DNA from: an uncultured Acidobacteriaceae bacterium
GTDB taxonomy: Bacteria > Acidobacteriota > Terriglobia > Terriglobales > Acidobacteriaceae
Direction of reading: 5' to 3'
Length of the DNA stretch: 64,000 nucleotides
NCBI GenBank assembly: GCA_937879855.1
Contig: CALFMO010000068.1
Coordinates: forward strand, 62,001-126,000
This document shows positions 1 through 8,409 of this stretch, in pieces; position 1 is the stretch's first letter; the number at the start of each line of letters is the position of its first letter. A program made the translations under genes and the position numbers. The notes beneath the pieces are model-generated. The model made no database searches and had not been told where the DNA came from. It was given only the letters and a program-made list of their open reading frames with translations.

Positions 1-1
1 C

Positions 2-883
2 ACCGGCCCTGCCGCGCCCCAATGGCCTAGCTACAAGGGCACTTCTCAGTTCGTAGGAACCAGTCCAAGCGGCCGTGTGACCGTGTATGTGGACCCGTCG
101 CTTGCACAGCCGGGCCTGCAGAACGCCCAGGATCTGCTGAACGATGCCGATCGGGTAGCGACGGCCAACGACGCGATTTTCGGAACTACCGGAGGGCCGG
201 TCAGCGTGGTTGTTTTTGCGCTGGGAAACGCCACCGACGGCACCGGCGGCGCCGACCATATGGGCTGCGATTACACCACGGGGGCGGCGATCGAGGTCGA
301 CGCTTCGTTCGGCAACTCCGCCCGCGTTTCGGCCTTGTTTGAAGCCGAACTAAGCGAATGCTCGATGAATGGCAACCTCTGCGGCGAAAGCACGGGAGAA
401 GCGCTGTCGCGCTGGTGCGCCGCGTCCGTCAGCAATAATGCGCTATCGGATTTTGCAACCGCTCCACAGTGGGCGCAGGACGGCATGCCGGACTTCGTGA
501 ACAAGACGGATTCCACCGATCAGAACGCCGACAGCACCGGATGCGGAATGGCATTTCTGTCGTGGATGATGAGCCAGGGTTACACCCTCGACAAAATTGC
601 CCCGGCGATGGTGGCGTTGGGCGACGCCGGGACTCTGGCGCAACTTTACGCCAACCTGACGTCAGACGCAGCTTCAAACGCTTGGCCGAAATTTCAAAAC
701 GCGATCCAGGCCTTGCCGAACGGCGTCACGAGCGATGATCCTTTCGGCGGTGCTAAGCCGGTACAGGTAAGTCGCGTAACTGGCGCCAAGCCTCCGGCTA
801 CAGCGGCAAAGGCGGCTAAAGCGACAGCGATTTGCCAACCGAAATCCAAGCGATTGCTGCCGCCGAACAGAAAGGTAGCCTAA
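2..883 (+). CDS. Hypothetical secreted-type protein, 5' end cut by window edge
   Basis: The frame is open from the first bases of the window to the TAA at 881-883, so the true start lies upstream; the GTG at 77 is only an internal possibility. About 293 residues are visible. The protein is rich in Asn, Asp, Ser and Gly and has several Cys (for example around GCDY, SECSMNGNLC and RWCA), which suggests an exported protein. The segment LFEAELSE followed by GEALSRW sits where metallopeptidase-like proteins carry a zinc helix, but no HExxH is present. The last ~50 residues are Ala/Lys-rich and low complexity. I do not recognise the family. A shared terminator hairpin lies just downstream and rseP converges on it. 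Confidence 0.7.
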   Translation, partial: TGPAAPQWPSYKGTSQFVGTSPSGRVTVYVDPSLAQPGLQNAQDLLNDADRVATANDAIFGTTGGPVSVVVFALGNATDGTGGADHMGCDYTTGAAIEVDASFGNSARVSALFEAELSECSMNGNLCGESTGEALSRWCAASVSNNALSDFATAPQWAQDGMPDFVNKTDSTDQNADSTGCGMAFLSWMMSQGYTLDKIAPAMVALGDAGTLAQLYANLTSDAASNAWPKFQNAIQALPNGVTSDDPFGGAKPVQVSRVTGAKPPATAAKAAKATAICQPKSKRLLPPNRKVA

Positions 884-904
884 AGACGAAGTCGCACAAA
901 AGGA

Positions 905-931
905 AAGCCGACGGTCACTGGCCGTCGGCTT
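905..931. terminator. Bidirectional stem-loop terminator between convergent genes
   Basis: A perfect 10-bp stem (AAGCCGACGG at 905-914 with CCGTCGGCTT at 922-931, loop TCACTGG) lies between the convergent hypothetical gene and rseP. Read on the minus strand, the stem is followed by CCTTTTG, a weak T-run, so it fits rseP best. On the plus strand no T-run follows. Confidence 0.65.
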
Positions 932-952
932 GAACTCAGGGGGCAGTGCAGT

Positions 953-2287
953 TTACGGCAGTTTGTCCGCCAGCCCCGGAATCGTCTTCATCAAATCGTT
1001 GTAGATCACCATCACGGCGAACAACACCAGGAAAACGAAAGCAGCCTGGTAGACGCGCTCTTTGATGCTCATGCTGATGTCGCGGCGCATCAGGCCTTCG
1101 ATCAACAGGAACAGAATCACGCCTCCATCGAGGATGGGGATCGGCAGCAGGTTAAAGATGCCAAGATTCAGGCTGATGGCAGCAGTCAAGCCCATCAGCG
1201 GAGTCCAGCCCTTGCTTCTGGCTGCTTCGCCTGCTGCCTGGCCAATGCGAATGGGACCTTCAATGGATCGCAACGACATCTTGCGCTCGGCCATTTTCTT
1301 GACGAGTTCCAGAATCAGCAAAGCGTTTTGCCGGTTCTCATGCAGCGAAAGGCGGAGCGCTTCGGCGAAAGGCAGAGTCTTGACCTTCGTCTGCAGGCTG
1401 CCAATGCCGATCCGATAACGATTATCGCCGGGGGCAAGAACTGGCTGAACTGTAAACGTCTTCTGCTGGCCATTGCGCAGTACGGTGAGCACAATCGGCT
1501 TGTCTTTCGTTACTTCGAGACTGTCGCTCATTGCGCCCAGAGCCGGGACCGGTTTGCCGTCGAGCGTGAGAATCTGGTCGCCTTCTTTCAGCCCGGCTCT
1601 CTCTGCCGGCATATTCGATTGCAGATCAGTAATTGTGACGGTATTTTCTTTCGGCGCCCAGCCCGCGAATCCGATCTGATCAACTCCCGTTGCCTCCGGG
1701 ACCACGGTCATATTCAGCTTCTGTTGGTTGCGTTCTACTTCGACTGCAAGCGGCTGGCCGGGGTTCATTGCCGCTTTCATCTCGACTTGCTTCCACGTCG
1801 GATTCTGTACATCGTCGACGCGAGTAATACGATCGCCGACGTGGAATCCAGCTTTCGCGGCTGCTGAATCCTTGAATACCCATCCAATCACCGTCGGTTC
1901 GTCGTCCACCGCGGCGTACTCGTAATGCACCATGTAGACCGTGGTGAGCAGCACGATGGCCAGCAGAATATTCATCGTAGGGCCGGCGATCGCGATTAGA
2001 AAGCGATGCCAGCGGGGATGGTTCATGAACTCGCGCGGATCGTCGGAGCGCTCGTCCATGGGGTTTTCCCCGCTCATCTTGACGTAGCCGCCCAAGGGGA
2101 TAGCGTTGATTCGATAGTCGGTGTCTCCCTTGTGGAAGCCCACCAGCCGCTTGCCGAATCCGATGGCGAACTGCTCCACCCGCACTCCCAGCCACTTAGC
2201 CACGATATAGTGGCCAAACTCGTGGATCAGGATCATGAAGCCAAGGACGGCAACCACCGCAATGAGTGAGGTCAGAAAATCAGACAT
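953..2287 (-). CDS. rseP: RIP metalloprotease RseP (site-2 protease)
   Basis: Intramembrane zinc protease that cleaves membrane-anchored anti-sigma factors and remnant signal peptides in the inner membrane. With the start at 2287 the protein has 444 residues, the usual length. HEFGH (residues 22-26) in the first transmembrane helix supplies two zinc ligands and the catalytic Glu, and the third ligand is in the LDGG motif near residue 387. Two PDZ domains lie between them (about 125-200 and 215-290). The frame continues 12 codons upstream to 2323, but MSDFL at 2287 begins directly before the first hydrophobic helix as in homologues. It lies 38 bp downstream of dxr on the same strand, the common dxr-rseP order. 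bamA, which often follows, is absent here. Confidence 0.95.
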   Translation of the reverse strand: MSDFLTSLIAVVAVLGFMILIHEFGHYIVAKWLGVRVEQFAIGFGKRLVGFHKGDTDYRINAIPLGGYVKMSGENPMDERSDDPREFMNHPRWHRFLIAIAGPTMNILLAIVLLTTVYMVHYEYAAVDDEPTVIGWVFKDSAAAKAGFHVGDRITRVDDVQNPTWKQVEMKAAMNPGQPLAVEVERNQQKLNMTVVPEATGVDQIGFAGWAPKENTVTITDLQSNMPAERAGLKEGDQILTLDGKPVPALGAMSDSLEVTKDKPIVLTVLRNGQQKTFTVQPVLAPGDNRYRIGIGSLQTKVKTLPFAEALRLSLHENRQNALLILELVKKMAERKMSLRSIEGPIRIGQAAGEAARSKGWTPLMGLTAAISLNLGIFNLLPIPILDGGVILFLLIEGLMRRDISMSIKERVYQAAFVFLVLFAVMVIYNDLMKTIPGLADKLP

Positions 2288-2325
2288 ATCGAGACACGCG
2301 CTCCCCAAATACTTAGATTCCAAAA

Positions 2326-3519
2326 CTAGACAAAAGATGTCGCCCGTGGCCGTTCAATTTTCTTTTTCGATACCCGTTCCTTAGCCAGACGACGAGCCTC
2401 GGCGTCGGCTTCCAGCACCTTCGCAATCGATTCCAGCTTCCCGGAATTTGTTGTCGCAAGCACGCCTTCAATAATCCTGGGAATCTCATCGAAGCGGATA
2501 CTGCCCTCCAGAAACGCGGCCACGGCGACTTCGTCGGCGGCGTTCAACGCCACGGTCTTCGCGCCGCCGGCTTCCGCTGCCTCGTAGGCGAGACGCAGAC
2601 AAGGGAATTTTTTCAGGTCAGGAGGGCAGAAGTCCAGATGACGCAGGTCACTCACCGCAAACCGCATATCCGACTGAATTCGCTCGGGATATGTTAGGGC
2701 GTAAAGAATCGGCAGGCGCATGTCGGTTACTGAGAATTGAGCGAGAATGCTGCCATCGACAAACTCCACCATGGAATGAATGGTCGATTGCGGATGAACC
2801 ATCACTTCTACTTTTCGCGGCGGCAGATTGAACAACCGGCACGCCTCGATCACCTCAAACCCTTTATTCATCAGGGTTGCGGAGTCAATGGTGATGCGTC
2901 GTCCCATCTTCCATGTGGGATGGTTCAAGGCTTGCTCGACGGAAATCGACGCAAACTGCGAGTGCGGCGTGTTAAGAAATGGCCCACCGGAGGCCGTCAG
3001 CCAGATGCGGTCAACTTCGTCCATGCGCCCGCCGCGGAGGCATTGATGGACGGCGTTGTGCTCGCTGTCGATGGGAAGCAGCGGTTTACCTTGGCGGCGA
3101 GCCTCAGCCGTGATCAACTCTCCAGCGGCGACGAGGCACTCTTTATTCGCTAATCCCAAAATCTTCCCTGCACGCACCGCTTCGTAGGTCGCTTCCAGGC
3201 CGGCCACTCCGACGATCGCGCTGACCACGAAGTCAACTTCTGGATGGGTCGCAACCCGCACCGTCCCAGCGGCGCCGTGCGCAACTTCGATCTCGCCCAA
3301 TCCTTCCTTCTTCAGACGGGTGCGCAGCACTGCGGCATCGGTTTCCGACGCCATCGAAATTACACGTGGTTGCCAACGCCGGGCCTGCTCAAACGCGGCC
3401 TCTAGATTCGAGCCGGCGGCCAGCGTCACAATCTCAAAGCGGTCGGGATAGGACTCGGCCACGCTGAGGGTGCTGCGGCCAATCGAGCCCGTCGATCCCA
3501 GGATGGCAATGCGTTTCAT
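2326..3519 (-). CDS. dxr: 1-deoxy-D-xylulose 5-phosphate reductoisomerase
   Basis: Cytoplasmic enzyme of the MEP isoprenoid pathway that converts DXP to MEP using NADPH and a divalent metal. It has 397 residues, full length. The N-terminal NADPH loop GSTGSIG is at residues 8-14. PIDSEHNA carries the metal-binding Asp and Glu, TASGGPF and the segment RRITIDSATLMNKG form the substrate and metal site, and the C-terminal helical domain is complete. The extreme C-terminus is Lys/Arg rich. It follows cdsA on the same strand with an 84-bp gap and precedes rseP, an arrangement conserved in many bacteria. No strong Shine-Dalgarno sequence is visible before the ATG. Confidence 0.96.
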   Translation of the reverse strand: MKRIAILGSTGSIGRSTLSVAESYPDRFEIVTLAAGSNLEAAFEQARRWQPRVISMASETDAAVLRTRLKKEGLGEIEVAHGAAGTVRVATHPEVDFVVSAIVGVAGLEATYEAVRAGKILGLANKECLVAAGELITAEARRQGKPLLPIDSEHNAVHQCLRGGRMDEVDRIWLTASGGPFLNTPHSQFASISVEQALNHPTWKMGRRITIDSATLMNKGFEVIEACRLFNLPPRKVEVMVHPQSTIHSMVEFVDGSILAQFSVTDMRLPILYALTYPERIQSDMRFAVSDLRHLDFCPPDLKKFPCLRLAYEAAEAGGAKTVALNAADEVAVAAFLEGSIRFDEIPRIIEGVLATTNSGKLESIAKVLEADAEARRLAKERVSKKKIERPRATSFV

Positions 3520-3603
3520 GATTAGCAGAGTTGTAGCTGCGGCGCTGGCACAGACTCCTAATTTTACGCGCTCGCGGCTTGCGCTCGTGGGGAGGAGGCG
3601 GGA

Positions 3604-4500
3604 CTACTGCATCACACGCCAAGCCGTATAGAACCATAATACAGGAGCGGCAAAGAGAAGGGCATCGATGCGATCGAGCATGCCACCGTGGCCGGGAAGG
3701 ATCGCCCCGGAATCCTTCACCGACGCGCCCCGCTTGATCAGCGATTCGACCAGGTCGCCAAGTTGGGCCGCAATGTTCAACGCTACAGTTAGTAAGAGCA
3801 CGGTATTCATGGCCGGGATTTCCTGCCCGAACAGGCCATCCCGCCGCGCGAGCAAGCCTGAGTTTACGAACGCCCAGCTGATCCTCTCGGCGTGTGCGAA
3901 AAGCAACCAGCCCACTGCGACGCTGGCCACGAGTGAAGCCGCCGCTCCCTCCCAGGTTTTTTTGGGGCTGATTCGCGGGGACATTAAATGGCGGCCGATC
4001 GACTTGCCCACGAAGTATGCGAAGATGTCTCCCGCCCAAACCACCAGCAGCAGATACAGGAGGAAAAATGCGCCCGCCCACTGCTGGCGAAGCTGTACCA
4101 GCATGCCCATAGGCAGAGCGACATAGGTGAAGGCGAACACCGAGGCCGCTGCCGCCGGATATCCGCTGCGCAGCTCCTGGCGTCGCATCAAAATGCTGAG
4201 CGCCAAAAGGGGCGCAATCGCCGACGCAAATCCCACGCAATAGATGAAGATCGCAGTGGCAAGCAGCGGCTTCTCATTCCCCAAATTGAGTGCCAGCAGC
4301 AGAAAAAAGATTGCCACAAAAATGTACGTCGGCAGGCGAAGAGGTTGCACGCCATAAGATTCCGTCAGCTTCAGGAATTCATGGATGGTCAGCAGCGCCA
4401 CCGCCGCGGCTACAACTGCCACGACAGGCACAGGCGCTCGCAAAATCAGCGCCAGCACAATCGGAATCAGGACGACTGCGGTCGCGATGCGTTTGAGCAA
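3604..4500 (-). CDS. cdsA: Phosphatidate cytidylyltransferase (CDP-diglyceride synthase)
   Basis: Integral membrane enzyme that makes CDP-diacylglycerol from phosphatidate and CTP, the branch point of phospholipid synthesis. It has 298 residues and about eight hydrophobic helices. The family signature is intact near the C-terminus: SLIKRGASVKDSG followed by LPGHGGMLDRID. The start at 4500 is a TTG without a convincing ribosome site; it gives the expected N-terminal helix directly (MLKRIATAVVLIP), so I keep it with some doubt. It is separated from uppS by an 86-bp stretch filled by a dispersed palindromic repeat. Confidence 0.94.
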   Translation of the reverse strand: MLKRIATAVVLIPIVLALILRAPVPVVAVVAAAVALLTIHEFLKLTESYGVQPLRLPTYIFVAIFFLLLALNLGNEKPLLATAIFIYCVGFASAIAPLLALSILMRRQELRSGYPAAAASVFAFTYVALPMGMLVQLRQQWAGAFFLLYLLLVVWAGDIFAYFVGKSIGRHLMSPRISPKKTWEGAAASLVASVAVGWLLFAHAERISWAFVNSGLLARRDGLFGQEIPAMNTVLLLTVALNIAAQLGDLVESLIKRGASVKDSGAILPGHGGMLDRIDALLFAAPVLWFYTAWRVMQ

Positions 4501-4528
4501 GGGGATCTTTGTACGAATTCAAGATTTA

Positions 4529-4586
4529 ATCACAGAGGGCACAGAGGTGCACAGGGGTCCTCTGTAAAACTCTGTGTTCTCTGTGG
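4529..4586. repeat. Dispersed CACAGAGG-type inverted repeat between uppS and cdsA
   Basis: CACAGAGGGCACAGAG on one side is mirrored by CTCTGTGTTCTCTGTG on the other, an imperfect long hairpin that ends directly at the uppS stop codon. One arm of the same repeat recurs at 19487-19521, so this is a dispersed family. It lies inside a probable operon and could fold in the transcript. Confidence 0.7.
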
Positions 4587-5405
4587 TTATGATTTTGTGG
4601 CAAGTGACGAATGTTCCGGATGTGCGTCGCTATGATTCAATCCGCCGTAGCGGCGCTCGCGCTTCTGATATTCGGCGATACCTTCGAGCAGGTGCAAGCC
4701 GCGAAAATCCGGCCACAGCGTGGGAGTCACGTAGATTTCAGCATAGGCGAGCTGCCAGAGCAGGAAATTGCTCAAACGCATTTCGCCGGACGTTCGCACC
4801 ACCAAGTCAGGGTCGGGAAGATGGCGGGTGTAGAGATGTCGGCCTACGGTGTCCTCATCGATGTGAAGGTGATCGAGGCCGCCGTTCTGGGCGGCGGCGT
4901 TCACGATCGAGCGGAAGGCGTCCACCAATTCACTGCGGGCGCTATAGTTCAGCGCCAGCGTGAGCACCATCCCCGAGTTCCGCGCGGTAGCCTCGCGCGC
5001 CCAGTCCATGCGCTCCTGGACTTCGGTGGGCAGTTCATGCTGCCGCCCGATGTATTCCAGTCTGATATTGTTCTTGTTCAGGGTAGGAACTTCGGCTTTC
5101 AGATAGCGGCTCAACAGCCCCATCAGGAAACCGACTTCGCTCTGAGGGCGTTTCTTCCAGTTTTCTTCAGAAAATGCGTAGAGGGTGAGCGCGGGAATGC
5201 CAATACGCGCCGCAGTCTCAACGGTTGAGCGCACGGCGGCCACGCCGGCGCGGTGCCCGGCGACACGCGGAAGGTGACGCCGCTTGGCCCAGCGCCCGTT
5301 GCCGTCCATGATGATCGCGATGTGTTTTGGAAGCCGTCCTCGATCGAGATGCCGGTAAACTTCAGTTTCCTTGCGGTCGAGCCCGGTGGGTACTTTGTCC
5401 TGCAA
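4587..5405 (-). CDS. uppS: Isoprenyl transferase / undecaprenyl diphosphate synthase
   Basis: Cytoplasmic cis-prenyltransferase that makes the C55 lipid carrier for peptidoglycan and O-antigen synthesis. The signature IMDGNGRWAKRR with the catalytic Asp and the diphosphate-binding Arg is intact. Other family blocks are YAFSEENWKR-like (here FSEENWKK), RTSGEMRLSNFLLWQ and AYAEIY. The frame is open to a GTG at 5459, but a TTG at 5405 has GAGGA about 5 nt upstream and gives 272 residues, closer to the ~250 usual length, so I prefer it. The C-terminal ~15 residues after RRYGGL are a variable tail. First gene of uppS-cdsA-dxr-rseP. Confidence 0.93.
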   Translation of the reverse strand: MQDKVPTGLDRKETEVYRHLDRGRLPKHIAIIMDGNGRWAKRRHLPRVAGHRAGVAAVRSTVETAARIGIPALTLYAFSEENWKKRPQSEVGFLMGLLSRYLKAEVPTLNKNNIRLEYIGRQHELPTEVQERMDWAREATARNSGMVLTLALNYSARSELVDAFRSIVNAAAQNGGLDHLHIDEDTVGRHLYTRHLPDPDLVVRTSGEMRLSNFLLWQLAYAEIYVTPTLWPDFRGLHLLEGIAEYQKRERRYGGLNHSDAHPEHSSLATKS

Positions 5406-5478
5406 AGTGATCCTCAAACAAGAGGCTACCACACGGGGGCAGGGCTGGCAATGACCCACCAGTGCCCTGCAACTTTCA

Positions 5479-5952
5479 TCACTTCACGACTGGGGAACTG
5501 GCATCCGCCGGCTTGGAATCATCGGCGTGAATTTTGTAATCTTCCTCGGCATAGAAAGAACGGTGTTGGGCGTCCATATTTTTCGGGGTCATGGTAAGAA
5601 CGAAGCTGTCTTTCTTCCCCCTGAAGCTTGCGGTGTAGTCTCCGCGATCGGGATTAACCATCCGTTTGGTGAACGATCCCGAATGCACCAGTTCGGCCAA
5701 CGATGTGGCGAAGTGATCGTACTGCTTGTTGAAGAGGCGCTGGGCTCGCAATACCACACGCATGTATGCCAGGGCGGCAGCTTCGGAGTCAGAGCGCGCT
5801 GGATCGCCGTGGAACTTGGGCTGGTACGGCGGTGTCTGCGGCGTCGTTTGCGGCGGCGGGACCGCAGACGGCACCGTATCCTGAGCAACCAGCGAGCCAA
5901 CAGCGAGCAGAATTGCAGTGAGGATGACCCACAACTGCGTCGATCTTTTCAT
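5479..5952 (-). CDS. Hypothetical secreted protein
   Basis: 157 residues from the ATG at 5952, which has AAGGAG about 9 nt upstream; the frame runs 10 codons further up but lacks such a site there. An N-terminal signal peptide (MKRSTQLWVILTAILLAVG...LVAQ) is followed by a Pro/Thr-rich linker and then a small domain with ALAYMRVVLRAQRLFNKQY and FRGKKDSFVLTMTPKN. The pattern of a hydrophobic start, an alpha-helix with YxxHFATSL-like spacing and short beta strands recalls pilin-like or DUF-type periplasmic proteins, but I cannot name the family. It lies just upstream of uppS on the same strand and may share its promoter. Confidence 0.75.
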   Translation of the reverse strand: MKRSTQLWVILTAILLAVGSLVAQDTVPSAVPPPQTTPQTPPYQPKFHGDPARSDSEAAALAYMRVVLRAQRLFNKQYDHFATSLAELVHSGSFTKRMVNPDRGDYTASFRGKKDSFVLTMTPKNMDAQHRSFYAEEDYKIHADDSKPADASSPVVK

Positions 5953-6154
5953 GCGAACGGCTTCTCCTTGGGAACTGAGCATTGGTGTGACACGCGGTTA
6001 ATATTCAAGCTCTGCCTGAAGTTCGGCTCCAAACGCCAATTTCAGAGTTATTTTTCCATGTTACTCCCGTAATTTCCCTTCAGTCACCTTTCCTTTGCAA
6101 TCTGCCGAATTATTACTATGCTGGTTAAAAGAATCTAGCCCTACAGGGAAACCT

Positions 6155-6811
6155 ATGAAAGCAGCAGTAGCGAGAAAACCAGTCATCCGAATTGCGGTGG
6201 TGGAAAGCGATCCACTGCGCTTTGTTGGGTTCCGCGCATTATTCGATTCCGAGCCCGAGTTCGAACTCATCTCCGCGGCACTGCCTGAGATCAGCACGCT
6301 GCAAGCCATCGATCTCATCCTGCTCGGCAACCGTAACGGACAAAACCTGTTTGACGTGATGGCCAGCCTGAAGGCCACGCGGCCAGATCTGAAAATTATC
6401 GTGACTGGTTCTGGAATCGACGAAGAAACCATTCTGAAGGCGATTGCCTCCGGAGCCAAGGGTTACGTCGATGAAGCTGCTACTCCTGCGGAATTTGCAC
6501 AAGCCATTCGCATCGTCAACCAGGGATCGGTTTGGGCTCCACGCAAAGTTCTCTCCATGTTCATTGAGCGCGTGTCGTCGGCGCCGGGGCGTATTTTCCC
6601 GGCAGGCCGGGTCACCTTCACCGATCGCGAGAAAGAAGTACTGGAAATGCTGGTAGCCGGCCGCTCCAACAAAGAAATTGGCGGCCAATTAGGGATCGAG
6701 GAGCGCACGGTGAAAGCGCACGTCGCGAAATTGATGCGCAAAGTTGGCGTGCAGAACCGCATCGCCCTGTCGGTGCATGCCATTACCCATTCGCTGGTTA
6801 CGACCAAATAA
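6155..6811 (+). CDS. LuxR/NarL-type response regulator with degenerate receiver domain
   Basis: 218 residues from the ATG at 6155; an upstream TTG at 6095 would add 20 residues without homology. Residues ~11-130 form a receiver-like domain (RIAVVESDP, LILLGNRNG, IIVTGSG, GAKGYVDEAATPAEFAQAI). The position that normally holds the phosphorylated Asp (in LLDxxxP) is Gly58, so phosphorylation in the usual way is unlikely. Residues ~150-205 are a complete LuxR helix-turn-helix (FTDREKEVLEML, SNKEIGGQLGIEERTVKAHV). It is probably a phosphorylation-independent transcription factor. No sensor kinase lies next to it. A hairpin with a T7 tract lies 126 bp downstream. Confidence 0.88.
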   Translation: MKAAVARKPVIRIAVVESDPLRFVGFRALFDSEPEFELISAALPEISTLQAIDLILLGNRNGQNLFDVMASLKATRPDLKIIVTGSGIDEETILKAIASGAKGYVDEAATPAEFAQAIRIVNQGSVWAPRKVLSMFIERVSSAPGRIFPAGRVTFTDREKEVLEMLVAGRSNKEIGGQLGIEERTVKAHVAKLMRKVGVQNRIALSVHAITHSLVTTK

Positions 6812-6937
6812 GCAACTGCCACCTGCAAGCTTCGAGCTCGATGAACCGGGGTTACCCGCAGACACTTACCTTCGTAATCTTGTAGGGTTTCGGCCGATCT
6901 CGCATACTCTCTTCACCTACCACAGAACCTGGGAGAC

Positions 6938-6987
6938 GGGGTTGAGAGTGGCGATTAGGGTCACTACTTTCAACCCCGCATTTTTTT
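6938..6987 (+). terminator. Probable rho-independent terminator downstream of the LuxR regulator
   Basis: GGGGTTGA (6938-6945) pairs perfectly with TCAACCCC (6970-6977), with an inner AGTG/CACT pairing, then GCA and seven T residues. The loop is long, so termination strength is uncertain. The rest of the 314-bp gap before the next gene shows nothing else I recognise. Confidence 0.5.
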
Positions 6988-7125
6988 GCTCGGCCCGCGT
7001 TTCCTAAGCTGTCCATCTCACTCTGCAACCGGCTCATCACAGAGCTGCCCGCCCGTCCTCGGTAAACCAGATTTCATTTACAATCGAAACACCAGGAACC
7101 CAGTGAATCTATGTGGTGAGGGACG

Positions 7126-7818
7126 ATGAAGAGACTCATTCTGTTGACCTTGTTCGTGTCATTTTGCAGCTTTGCATTTGCGGCGGATAACGCGGCGAAA
7201 GAATCGAAGGCAACCGATCGCGTCCAGGCCGCCGCGGACGTGTTGGATCAAATCCAGTCAGCTCCCGACTCCGGCATTCCGGGGGAGATTCTGGGCAAAG
7301 CGGAGTGCGTGGCGGTGGTTCCGTCGATGCTGAATGGCGGATTCATCGTAGCCGCGAAGTATGGCCGCGGCTTGGCAAGCTGCCGCACCCCAAAGGGATG
7401 GAGCGCGCCCGCATTTTTTATGACCACAGGAGGCAGCGTCGGGTTTCAGATCGGCGGGCAAGCAGTGGACTTAGTCATGTTGATCATGAACGACGATGGC
7501 ATGCAGCATCTGCTTTCGAGCAAGTTTGCACTGGGAGCTGACGCTTCGGTGGCCGCGGGCCCGGTGGGCCGGCACGCCGAAGGCAATACGGATTGGAAGA
7601 TGCGCGCCCAGGTGTTGACGTATTCTCGCGCCCGCGGGGTTTTTGCTGGGGTGAGCCTGAACGGCGCCGTGGTAAAGCAGGACAAAGATAGTACACGAGA
7701 GTTTTACGGGCACATGGTGACTTTCAAAGCCGCATTAACCGGTGAGGTTGATCCTCCGCCAGCGGCGAATCCTTTTCTGAGTTCGCTGGCCAAGTGGGCT
7801 CAGGAAGCGGCGAAATAG
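7126..7818 (+). CDS. SYLF-domain (YSC84-type) lipid-binding protein, exported
   Basis: 230 residues with a signal peptide (MKRLILLTLFVSFCSFAFAA). The rest is a SYLF/YSC84 domain, a phosphoinositide or lipid-binding fold in eukaryotes and of unknown role in bacteria. Characteristic segments are ADVLDQIQ, GIPGEILGKAECVAVVPS, GGSVGFQIGGQAVDLVMLIMND, LGADASVAAGPVGRHAEG and SRARGVFAGVSLNGA. The ATG has GTGAGGGA just upstream. A clear paralogue lies at 58429-59175 on the other strand. The C-terminus (PFLSSLAKWAQEAAK) is also shared in pattern with that copy. Periplasmic or envelope location is inferred from the signal peptide. Confidence 0.9.
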   Translation: MKRLILLTLFVSFCSFAFAADNAAKESKATDRVQAAADVLDQIQSAPDSGIPGEILGKAECVAVVPSMLNGGFIVAAKYGRGLASCRTPKGWSAPAFFMTTGGSVGFQIGGQAVDLVMLIMNDDGMQHLLSSKFALGADASVAAGPVGRHAEGNTDWKMRAQVLTYSRARGVFAGVSLNGAVVKQDKDSTREFYGHMVTFKAALTGEVDPPPAANPFLSSLAKWAQEAAK

Positions 7819-7868
7819 GCTGGCGCAACACGCGCTGGCTGGAAGCATGTTTAGACCGGAGTTGCCCG

Positions 7869-8270
7869 ATGATTGCTGCGCCGTTGGCGGGAAATGTAAT
7901 CGGCTCGGTAGGCGCGAACTTCGTGATCGCCGAGTGGAAGGACGCGGGAGGACCGCCCGGTCCGCCACGCTGGATCGCCCCACTCCATCTTCACCGCAAT
8001 GATGACGAGGCGTGGTACGTGCTGGAAGGCAGACTCTGCGTTCGCGTTGGAAAAGACATCGTCGAGGCGCAGGCCGGTTCCGCGATCCTTGTGCCGCGTG
8101 GCACGCCGCACACCTATTGGAATCCCGAGCCCGGCCTGCTTCGCTACCTGCTGATAATGACCTCAAATACCTATTCGCTGATTCAGGACATACACGCCTT
8201 GAAAGACCGTTCTCCGGCGGCGCTGCGAGCGGTGTTTGAGAAGCATGACTCTGAACTGCTGGGCGGGTAG
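7869..8270 (+). CDS. Cupin-domain protein
   Basis: 133 residues from the ATG at 7869. A GTG at 7794, overlapping the SYLF gene, would add 25 residues of unlikely sequence. A single cupin beta-barrel is recognisable: PLHLHRNDDEAWYVLEG is the first metal motif (H-x-H...E), and PRGTPHTYWN the second. The C-terminal helix IQDIHALKDRSPAALRAVFEKHDSELLGG resembles that of small cupins acting on unknown substrates. It could be an isomerase, dioxygenase or binding protein; substrate not predictable. Probably co-transcribed with the SYLF gene 50 bp upstream. Confidence 0.85.
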   Translation: MIAAPLAGNVIGSVGANFVIAEWKDAGGPPGPPRWIAPLHLHRNDDEAWYVLEGRLCVRVGKDIVEAQAGSAILVPRGTPHTYWNPEPGLLRYLLIMTSNTYSLIQDIHALKDRSPAALRAVFEKHDSELLGG

Positions 8271-8409
8271 TGAGAGTCGTCGAGCTGCCTTTGACCGGTC
8301 CAGTGCCTCCAACTCCTGCCCGCGCGCGGAACTTGCTCTCATAATGCTGCGTTTCCTTCCGGCGGTTTGACAACCAATTTTTCCGGATGATAGGGTCACG
8401 GTTCCCCTG

